Positions 41,160 to 48,080 of a DNA stretch of 64,000 bases are shown here, piece by piece. The first letter of the stretch is position 1, and the number at the start of each line of letters is the position of its first letter. This DNA comes from Geodermatophilaceae bacterium URHB0062. GTDB taxonomy: Bacteria; Actinomycetota; Actinomycetes; Mycobacteriales; Geodermatophilaceae. The stretch covers positions 124,001 to 188,000 of the forward strand of contig KK211087.1 in NCBI GenBank assembly GCA_000620185.1, written 5' to 3'. The notes beneath the pieces were generated by a model, which had not been told where the DNA came from, did no database searches, and saw only the letters and a list, made by a program, of their open reading frames with translations. A program made the translations under genes and the position numbers.

Positions 41160-42584
41160 TCAGCCGGCGGCCACCGGCACACGACCGGTGGCGGCCGCCG
41201 CGGCCAGCAGACCGTGGTCGCCCACGTTCACGTCGGCATACGTCTCGGCGAAGTCGGCCACGGCCTCCTCGAAGGCGGCGGAGGAGCCCAGGTAGCCGTC
41301 GATGGCGATGCGGTCGCCGGAGCGCGCATGGGCACGTGCGAGGGACCAGGCGCACACCTCGCCGTAGATCTTCAGCCCCTCGGGCCGCAGCTCCTGGATC
41401 TCCAGCGATCCCTTCCAGTCCTTGAGCTGGCGGAAGTAGAAGTCCCGCTCGACTTCGTCGACGCCCGCCGTGCGCTGCCAGCCGAGGAAGATGTCGCTCG
41501 CCTGCTGCATGAGGCGCTGGCCGGCCACCACGCGGTGACCCTGATTGTCGTATCGGCTCGGGCCGACGAACTCGGCGTGCACCGACGGCGGCGCCTCCTT
41601 GATCTGCAGCAGGAGGGGATCGCTCTCGTCCCGCCCGATGAGCAGGACGACCCAGCAGCGGGTGCCGACGCTGCCGACTCCCACGACCTTCCGGGCCATG
41701 TCCACGAAGGTGTAGCGCTCGAGCAGGGTGCGGTGGTCGACCTGCAGCGAGGCGCTGTAATCGGCGATCAGGTCGCGGAATCGTGCGGTGAGGTCCTGCC
41801 CCTCGGTATCCGGAAGCAGATCGCGCAGCGGCACGATGAGCGGGGGCTCGGCCCGGAGCCTCAGCCGGCCGTCGACCACCTCGGTGAGCTTGCCGAATGC
41901 CTGAAGGGTGTCGCGGCTCCGGGACTTGTCGAGCGCTCGCTGGAGACGCTTGCGCCTCGCGTCGTCGAGCCGCGAGGCGAATTGCTGCTGCAGCTCGTCG
42001 GCGTCGACGTGTGAGTACCAGACCTCGAGGTCGCGCTCCGCGGCGAACTCGGCCATCGCCTTCCGGTAACTGGCACCGGCCGCGACCGCGATGGTGCGGC
42101 AGCGCTTGCGGGACAGGCCGTTGTCCCGGCCGGCGACCACCAGGCTGGCGACCAGTCGCTTGACGTCGTACTCGAAAGGCCCGGGAAGGGTCTCGTCGAA
42201 GTCGTTGGCGTCGAACACCAGCCGCCGCTCCGGAGAGCCGTAGAACCCGAAGTTCGACACGTGGGCGTCCCCGCACATCTGCACGTCCAGACCGGACCGG
42301 GCAGTGCCGGCGAGATCCGCGGCCATGACGCGCGCAGCGCCGCGGAAGAAGCTGAACTCCGTCTGCAGCATGCGCCCGTAGCGGATCGGCACCAGCTCGG
42401 GCACCCGGTCGGCGGACTGCTCCTCGATCAGGGTGACCGCGTCCTTCGCCTCAGCCGGTCGGGAGAACTCCGCGTGGGATTCGAGCGGGGCGGCCTCACG
42501 CCGTGCTCGACCGGCCGCCCGGCGTTGCTTCGGTGTCGCCCGCTCGGAGATCTGCGGAGCGACCGTCGGCTCGGCGGTCAGCAC
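41160..42584 (-). CDS. DUF2252-family protein
   Basis: A 474-residue protein of the DUF2252 family, which has a kinase-like fold and unknown substrate. Diagnostic blocks are RMLQTEFSFFRGAARVMAAD, CGDAHVSNFGFYGSPER, FDANDFDETLPGPFEYDVKR and WVVLLIGRDESDPLLLQIKEA. The start is probably GTG 42584, overlapping the end of the lipoprotein gene by seven bases; the in-frame extension to 43241 is antisense to other genes and unsupported. It may be coupled to the lipoprotein and the K+ channel. Confidence 0.88.
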   Translation of the reverse strand: MLTAEPTVAPQISERATPKQRRAAGRARREAAPLESHAEFSRPAEAKDAVTLIEEQSADRVPELVPIRYGRMLQTEFSFFRGAARVMAADLAGTARSGLDVQMCGDAHVSNFGFYGSPERRLVFDANDFDETLPGPFEYDVKRLVASLVVAGRDNGLSRKRCRTIAVAAGASYRKAMAEFAAERDLEVWYSHVDADELQQQFASRLDDARRKRLQRALDKSRSRDTLQAFGKLTEVVDGRLRLRAEPPLIVPLRDLLPDTEGQDLTARFRDLIADYSASLQVDHRTLLERYTFVDMARKVVGVGSVGTRCWVVLLIGRDESDPLLLQIKEAPPSVHAEFVGPSRYDNQGHRVVAGQRLMQQASDIFLGWQRTAGVDEVERDFYFRQLKDWKGSLEIQELRPEGLKIYGEVCAWSLARAHARSGDRIAIDGYLGSSAAFEEAVADFAETYADVNVGDHGLLAAAAATGRVPVAAG

Positions 42585-42982
42585 GACGAGCTCACGTCGT
42601 CCACGAGGACGCCGGCGTCCTCGACCACCGCGCGGGTCGCGGTGCCCACGGCGCGCAGCGATGCGGCTGACGGCGGGCTGCCCAGTGAGTCCATGGCGGT
42701 GCCCAGGTCTGCGAGGGACGACTGCACCTCCGCAACCTGGCCGGAGAACTCGTTCCGTGCATGGTTGACCAGTCGGTCCATGCCGTCGCCCACCTCCGAG
42801 AAGGCCTGCCGGAGAGCCTGGGTGCCGTCCTCGAGGACCTGCACGTTCCCGAGGTCGTCGATCGACGACCGCAGGGCGTCGGCCGACGAGCAGAGATCCG
42901 CATCCGACGACGACGAGCAGCCGCCGACCGCGAGCCCGGCCACGACGGCAACGAGCGCACTCGGGACCAGTGCACGGCTCAT
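42578..42982 (-). CDS. Putative lipoprotein
   Basis: A 134-residue protein with a lipoprotein signal: MSRALVPSALVAVVAGLAVG then a lipobox (V-G-G-C) with the Cys at ~22, followed by Ser-rich residues. The mature part is helical with regular hydrophobic spacing (LGNVQVLEDGTQALRQAF, VAEVQSSLADLGTAMDSL), suggesting a coiled coil. The last two residues before the stop are Ser-Cys. The ATG at 42982 lacks a strong Shine-Dalgarno. It is first in a minus-strand group with DUF2252 and the channel; a perfect TCATCC palindrome lies 120 bases upstream. Function unknown. Confidence 0.75.
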   Translation of the reverse strand: MSRALVPSALVAVVAGLAVGGCSSSSDADLCSSADALRSSIDDLGNVQVLEDGTQALRQAFSEVGDGMDRLVNHARNEFSGQVAEVQSSLADLGTAMDSLGSPPSAASLRAVGTATRAVVEDAGVLVDDVSSSC

Positions 42983-43102
42983 GGGGGGACCGTGCCGCGC
43001 CTCCGTCCGGACCGGATCCCCCAGGCCGGATGAGGCCCCCCGGAGCGCGCCCGGCCCCGGTCCAGGGCCGGCAGTGGGCACGACCGGCCCGGCGCCACCA
43101 CG

Positions 43103-43119
43103 TCATCCTCGCCGGATGA
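43103..43119. promoter_or_regulatory. Perfect palindrome TCATCC-N5-GGATGA
   Basis: Perfect arms. It lies in the 259-base divergent region between the lipoprotein gene (42982) and the DUF1269 gene (43242). Confidence 0.7.
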
Positions 43120-43241
43120 GGTCCCCGTCGGGTTCCGGCGGCAGCCTCGGGTCGACGTTGCAACTGATTTGCCACTGCAACGCTCCAGCCCGTGGAGGCC
43201 GCACCGCCCGGTGCCGGCCGGCGACACCCGAGGAGAAGCAC

Positions 43242-43757
43242 ATGGCCACCCTGACCGTCTGGAAGTTCCCCACCGCCGGTGGCGCGCAGGCCGCCGTGGC
43301 GACCCTGAAGGACCTACAGCGCCAGGAACTCATCCAGATCCACGACGCCGCGACCGTGACGTGGGTCGAGGGCCGGAAGAAGCCGAAGACCGAGCAGTTG
43401 CGCAACATGGCGGGGGCCGGAGCGCTCGGCGGAGCCTTCTGGGGCATGCTGTTCGGGCTGATCTTCTTCGTTCCCCTGCTCGGCATGGCCATCGGGGCCG
43501 GGATGGGAGCGCTGACCGGCAGCATGACCGATGTCGGCATCGACGACGCCTTCATCAAGCGGATGCGCGACGAGATCCAGCCGGGGACGTCGGCGCTGTT
43601 CCTGCTCACGACCGGCGCGGTCGTCGACAAGGTGCGGGCGGCCTTCGAGGGCCAGGACATCGTGCTGGTCGAGAGCAACCTCAGCGGCGAGGAGGAGGAC
43701 CGGCTGCGGGAGGTCTTCGCCGAGGAGGACGAGCGCACGCCGCAGCCGACGAGCTGA
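43242..43757 (+). CDS. DUF1269-family protein with glycine zipper
   Basis: A 171-residue protein of the DUF1269 group. TLTVWKFPTAGGAQAAVATL and IHDAATVTWVEG form the N-terminal ferredoxin-like part. A Gly-rich hydrophobic hairpin (about residues 57-95, GAGALGGAFWGMLFGLIFF) follows and then SALFLLTTGAVVDKVRAAF. Family members are membrane-associated and of unknown function. GGAGAAGC precedes ATG 43242; the upstream frame is a shadow of the minus-strand genes. A strong terminator follows. Confidence 0.87.
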   Translation: MATLTVWKFPTAGGAQAAVATLKDLQRQELIQIHDAATVTWVEGRKKPKTEQLRNMAGAGALGGAFWGMLFGLIFFVPLLGMAIGAGMGALTGSMTDVGIDDAFIKRMRDEIQPGTSALFLLTTGAVVDKVRAAFEGQDIVLVESNLSGEEEDRLREVFAEEDERTPQPTS

Positions 43758-43769
43758 CCGCGCACGTTC

Positions 43770-43808
43770 CTGCGGGGCCCGGCTGACATCATCGGCCGGG
43801 CCCCGCAG
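43770..43808 (+). terminator. Strong hairpin terminator after DUF1269
   Basis: Perfect 14-bp arms CTGCGGGGCCCGGC (43770-43783) and GCCGGGCCCCGCAG (43795-43808) with an 11-base loop. Confidence 0.75.
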
Positions 43809-43867
43809 GGTGCGCAGGATGTGGTCCACCCTCCGACAGTGCACCGGATCCGGCAGGGGGTGCGCGC

Positions 43868-45082
43868 GTGGACACGATGGCGCTGGCCACCATCGCCGCG
43901 GCCGTCTTCCTCTGGGGCCTGACCTCGGCGCGACTGGAGCGCGCCGACGTGACCGGGCCGATCGTCTTCGCGCTGGTCGGCTTCCTGCTCGTCGAGACCG
44001 GACTGGTCAGCGGAGCCGCCGAGCCCGAGACCGTCCTGCCCCTGGTCGAGACCGCCCTCGTGTGGGTGCTGTTCTCCGATGCCGCACGTGTTCCGCTCCG
44101 GGACCTCCGCGCGGACGCGGGACGGTGCGTCCGGCTGCTCGCCCTGGGCCTCCCGCTCACCGTGGTGGCCGGATGGGTGCTTGCGGCCTGGTTGCTGCCC
44201 GGGCTCGGCGGCTGGCTCGCCTTGCTCGTGGGTGCGGCGCTGGCCCCGACCGACGCCGCCCTGGGCGCCTCGGTCGTGACGAATCCCGCGGTGCCCACCC
44301 GCGTGCGCCGGTTGATCACCGTGGAGAGCGGTCTCAACGACGGCATCGTCACGCCGGTCGTCTTCGTCGCGCTGGCCGGTGCGGTCTCCGCAGAAGGGCT
44401 CGCGGACGCGCCCGGCCCGGCTGCCGCGCTGCTGGACCTGCTGATAGGGGCAGCGGTCGGCGGCGCCGTGGGCGCGGTGGGCGGCCGGCTGCTGCGGGAG
44501 GCGCGGAGCAGGGGGTGGGCAGCCGAGGAGCTCTCCGGCATCGCCGTCCTGGGCCTGGCCGCCGCCGCATACGCGGCGGCTCTCGTCGCCCAGGGGAACG
44601 GATTCGTTGCCGCGTTCTGCGGCGGCCTGACCTTCGGCGCAACGGCGGGCCGGCGCGGCCCGGCCGAGGTGGCCTTCACCGAGCAGGCGGGAAGCCTCCT
44701 GGGCCTGATCGTCTGGCTCATCTTCGGCGCCATCGCCGTCCCGGTCCTCCTCGACCACGCCGGCTGGACCACCCTGCTGTACGCCGTCCTGAGCCTCTCC
44801 GTGGTCCGGATGGTCCCCGTGGCGGTGGCCACGCTCGGGGCGAGCATGGACGCCCGGACGGTGCTGTTCGTCGGCTGGTTCGGACCCCGTGGGCTGGCGT
44901 CCCTCGTGTTCGCGCTGATCACGCTCGAGGAGCTGGGCCAAGGAGCCGATGACGCCGTGGCCGTCATCACGGCGACGGTGCTGCTCAGCGTCGTGGTGCA
45001 CGGGATCAGCGCCGCACCCCTGGCGGCCCGCTACGGGCGGTCCGCCGGGACACGCGAGCGGGTCGTCACCCCCCGAGGATGA
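43868..45082 (+). CDS. CPA1-type Na+(K+)/H+ antiporter
   Basis: A 404-residue antiporter of the CPA1/NhaP type with about 12 helices. The two-residue active-site region appears as LAPTDAALGASVV, and the ESGLNDGIVTP block in the next helix is diagnostic. GWFGPRGLASLVFAL near the C-terminus is also family-specific. It exchanges Na+ or K+ for protons. The GTG start follows GCAGGGGG. There is no cytosolic regulatory domain. It is flanked by terminators at 43770 and 45129, so it is probably monocistronic. Confidence 0.9.
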   Translation: MDTMALATIAAAVFLWGLTSARLERADVTGPIVFALVGFLLVETGLVSGAAEPETVLPLVETALVWVLFSDAARVPLRDLRADAGRCVRLLALGLPLTVVAGWVLAAWLLPGLGGWLALLVGAALAPTDAALGASVVTNPAVPTRVRRLITVESGLNDGIVTPVVFVALAGAVSAEGLADAPGPAAALLDLLIGAAVGGAVGAVGGRLLREARSRGWAAEELSGIAVLGLAAAAYAAALVAQGNGFVAAFCGGLTFGATAGRRGPAEVAFTEQAGSLLGLIVWLIFGAIAVPVLLDHAGWTTLLYAVLSLSVVRMVPVAVATLGASMDARTVLFVGWFGPRGLASLVFALITLEELGQGADDAVAVITATVLLSVVVHGISAAPLAARYGRSAGTRERVVTPRG

Positions 45083-45128
45083 GGCCGCTAGCGCTCCTGC
45101 CGGAGAGGCTGGGGCGGTTCCGGACCCC

Positions 45129-45165
45129 GCCGCCACCCGCCGGGCTCAGCACCGCGGGTGGCGGC
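45129..45165 (+). terminator. Hairpin terminator after the antiporter gene
   Basis: Arms GCCGCCACCCGC (45129-45140) and GCGGGTGGCGGC (45154-45165), perfect 12 bp, loop 13. Confidence 0.65.
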
Positions 45166-45187
45166 GTGCCCCCACCAGGAGGTGCGC

Positions 45188-46957
45188 GTGTCCCTCGTGC
45201 CGCGGGGATTCCGGGTGATGTCGACCTACCGCCGTGCCTGGCTGGTGAAGGACCTCATCGCTGGGGTCGTGCTGACCACGCTGCTCGTGCCCCAGGGGAT
45301 GGCCTATGCCGAGCTGGCCGGGCTGCCGCCGATCACCGGTCTGTACACGTCGATCATGTGCCTGCTGGCCTACGCGCTGGTCGGCCCGTCGCGCATCCTG
45401 GTGCTGGGGCCGGATTCCTCGCTGGGCCCCATGATCGCCGCGACGATCCTGCCACTGGTGGCCGCGGGCGGGGATCCGGAGCGGGCGGTGGCCCTGGCCT
45501 CGCTGCTGGCCGTCATGGTGGCGGTCATCATGCTGGTAGCCGGCTTCGCCAAGCTCGGTTTCATCGCCGAGCTGATCTCCAAGCCGACCATGATCGGGTA
45601 CATGAACGGTCTTGCCATCACCATCCTGATCAGCCAGCTGCCCAAGCTGTTCGGATTCTCGGTCGAGGGCGACGGAGCGGTCGAGAAGGTCATCAACTTC
45701 GGGAGCGCACTGGCCGACGGGCAGGCCGTGCCCGCTGCGGCGGCCGTCGGCATCGGCGGGATCGTGCTCGTCCTCGTCCTGCAGCGCTGGCTGCCGAAGG
45801 TGCCGGCGGTCCTGGTCATGGTCGTGCTGGCCATCGCGGTCAGCAGCATCGCGAATCTGGGGGAGCGGGGGGTGAGCGTCATCGGGACGCTGCCGCAGGG
45901 CTTCCCCCCGCTGACGATCCCCACCGTCCCGTGGTCGGACGTGGCGCTCCTGGCGGGCGGGGCCCTGGGCATCGCGGTCGTGTCGCTGGCCGACACGATC
46001 TCCACCTCGACCGCCTTCGCCGAGCGCACCGGACAGGAGGTGCGCGGCAACCAGGAGATGATCGGCATCGGCACGGCCAACCTCGCGGCCGGGCTGTTCC
46101 AGGGGTTCCCGGTCAGCACCAGTGCCTCTCGCACCGCGGTGGCCGAGCGGGCGGGGGCACGGACCCAGCTGACCGGCGTCATCGGCGCGGTGCTGATCGT
46201 GGTCCTCATCGTCGCGCTGCCCGGCCTGTTCCGGAACCTGCCCCAGCCCGCGCTGGCGGCGGTCGTCATCACCGCGTCGCTCGGGCTGGCCGACCTGCCG
46301 GGCATGGCGCGGCTGTGGAAGCAGCGCCGGGTCGAGTTCACGCTCGCGCTCGTCGCCTTCGGGGCGGTGGCACTGCTGGGCGTGCTGCCCGGGATCGCGA
46401 TCGCCGTGGGTCTGTCCATCCTGAACGTCTTCCGGCGCGCCTGGCGGCCGTACCAGACCACCCTCGGCCTCGTCGAGGACCTGCCCGGCTACCACGACGT
46501 CCGGTCCTACCCGTCCGCCCGGCTGCTGCCCGGCCTCGTCCTCTACCGGTTCGACGCGCCGCTGTTCTTCGCCAACGCCAAGACGTTCCGCGACGAGGTG
46601 GTCGCGATCGCGCGCGCGGAGCCTGCTCCCGCCTGGATCGTGGTCGCCGCCGAACCGATCACCGACGTCGACACGACCGCCGCCGACGTGCTGTTCGACC
46701 TCGACCACCTGCTCGACTCCCGAGGGCAGAGCCTGGTGTTCGCCGGCCTGAAGGATCCGGTCCGCCGCAAGATCGACGGCTACGGTCTGACCGCCAAGAT
46801 CGAGCCCGAGCACCTGTTCCCGACCGTCGAGGCCGCCGTCGAGGAGTTCCGCGCCCGCACGCACGCCGAGTGGACCCCGGTCGTGCCCGCCCCCCGGGTC
46901 GGAGCCACTCCTCCCGTCGCGGCCGCCGATCGCAGCCGGCCGGGGGACCTCCCGTAG
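45188..46957 (+). CDS. SulP-family sulfate/anion permease with STAS domain
   Basis: A 589-residue permease. The membrane domain has the SulP signature VPQGMAYAELAGLPPITGLYTS and later GFPVSTSASRTAVAERAGAR, with ~12-14 helices. Residues ~440-560 form a C-terminal STAS domain (LVLYRFDAPLFFANA, ITDVDTTAADVL). It may carry sulfate, bicarbonate or another anion. The start is GTG 45188, five bases after AGGAGG; the longer frame to 45158 is not needed. It is convergent with PPK2. Confidence 0.9.
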   Translation: MSLVPRGFRVMSTYRRAWLVKDLIAGVVLTTLLVPQGMAYAELAGLPPITGLYTSIMCLLAYALVGPSRILVLGPDSSLGPMIAATILPLVAAGGDPERAVALASLLAVMVAVIMLVAGFAKLGFIAELISKPTMIGYMNGLAITILISQLPKLFGFSVEGDGAVEKVINFGSALADGQAVPAAAAVGIGGIVLVLVLQRWLPKVPAVLVMVVLAIAVSSIANLGERGVSVIGTLPQGFPPLTIPTVPWSDVALLAGGALGIAVVSLADTISTSTAFAERTGQEVRGNQEMIGIGTANLAAGLFQGFPVSTSASRTAVAERAGARTQLTGVIGAVLIVVLIVALPGLFRNLPQPALAAVVITASLGLADLPGMARLWKQRRVEFTLALVAFGAVALLGVLPGIAIAVGLSILNVFRRAWRPYQTTLGLVEDLPGYHDVRSYPSARLLPGLVLYRFDAPLFFANAKTFRDEVVAIARAEPAPAWIVVAAEPITDVDTTAADVLFDLDHLLDSRGQSLVFAGLKDPVRRKIDGYGLTAKIEPEHLFPTVEAAVEEFRARTHAEWTPVVPAPRVGATPPVAAADRSRPGDLP

Positions 46958-46984
46958 CTCAGGAGGGCCGCTCAGAAGGGCGGC

Positions 46985-47851
46985 TCAGAATGGCGTGGGG
47001 ATGGATCGGGGTAGGCCCGTCGGACGCCGGTAGCCCTGCGCCTTCTGCCGGGCAGGCAGGACGACGTCCCGCTTCGGCAGGGGCTCGTACGGGACCTGGC
47101 CGAGCAGGTGGGTGAGCACGTTCAGCCGGCCCCGCTTCTTGTTCTCCGTCGACGCGAGGAACCAGGGCGCCCACGCGGAGTCCGAGGCCGCGAACATGTC
47201 GTCGCGAGCGCGGGAGTAGTCGAACCATCGGCTGTAGGAGAGCAGATCCATCTCGGAGAGCTTCCAGACCTTGCGCGGGTCGTCCATGCGGCTCTCCAGT
47301 CGCCGGGTCTGCTCCTCGGGGCCGACCTCCAGCCAGTACTTGATCAGGAGGATCCCGGAGTCCACCATCGCCTGCTCGAAGGACGGGACCATCTCCAGGA
47401 AACGCGCGGTCTGCGCGGGCGTGCAGAAGCCCATCACCTTCTCGACCCCTGCCCGGTTGTACCAGCTGCGATCGAAGATGATCACCTCACCGGCCGCCGG
47501 GAAGTGCGGCACGTAGCGCTGCAGGTACATCTGCGACTTCTCCCGCTCGGTCGGGGTCGGCAGCGCCACCACCCGGAACACCCGGGGACTGACCCGCTCG
47601 GTGATCCGCTTGATCGTGCCGCCCTTGCCCGCGGTGTCCCGCCCCTCGAAGACCACGCAGATCTTCGCGCCGCTCGCCTTCACCCACTCCTGCATGGCCA
47701 CGAGCTCGCCCTGCAGCCTCGCCAGCTCAGCCTCGTAGGTCTTGCGACGCAGCTTTCCCTGGGCGACCGGCGCGCGCCCGTTCCCCTCCACGGCCCGCCC
47801 GTCGGCGTGCCGGACGTCCTCGGCGTGCCTCTTCGCGGTCTTCTTGCTCAC
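46985..47851 (-). CDS. ppk2: Polyphosphate kinase 2 family protein
   Basis: A 288-residue PPK2. It has Walker A EGRDTAGKGGTI, PTPTEREKSQMYLQRY, the lid/Walker B region FDRSWYNRAGVEKVMGFC, and KYWLEVGPEEQTRRLESR. It uses polyphosphate to phosphorylate nucleoside di- or monophosphates, or the reverse; the single-domain form fits class I or II. An ATG at 47872 exists, but GTG 47851 has GGAGG seven bases upstream and is preferred. It is divergent from the P-type ATPase; a degenerate TCATC palindrome lies between them. Confidence 0.92.
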   Translation of the reverse strand: MSKKTAKRHAEDVRHADGRAVEGNGRAPVAQGKLRRKTYEAELARLQGELVAMQEWVKASGAKICVVFEGRDTAGKGGTIKRITERVSPRVFRVVALPTPTEREKSQMYLQRYVPHFPAAGEVIIFDRSWYNRAGVEKVMGFCTPAQTARFLEMVPSFEQAMVDSGILLIKYWLEVGPEEQTRRLESRMDDPRKVWKLSEMDLLSYSRWFDYSRARDDMFAASDSAWAPWFLASTENKKRGRLNVLTHLLGQVPYEPLPKRDVVLPARQKAQGYRRPTGLPRSIPTPF

Positions 47852-47911
47852 GTCGTCGCCTCCGTCGCTCATGACTCGTGGCGGCCACTGTGCACAGCGC
47901 CGGGTCGCCGG

Positions 47912-47931
47912 TCATCGCGCGCGCGGGATGG
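47912..47931. promoter_or_regulatory. Degenerate palindrome TCATCG-N8-GGATGG
   Basis: A two-mismatch site with N8 spacing, between the divergent PPK2 and P-type ATPase genes. Weak. Confidence 0.25.
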
Positions 47932-48080
47932 TCCCGGCGGGCGTGGCCGCGCGGCGGCGGTCGTCCACTCCGGGGGATGGCGGGTGGCCGAAGCGTCTCT
48001 AACGTCCCGCCGATGACGACTTCGGTGCGTTCGCGGGCCACTCGGCTGCTGATCCGCCCCGCCCATGTGAGGACGGGGCG

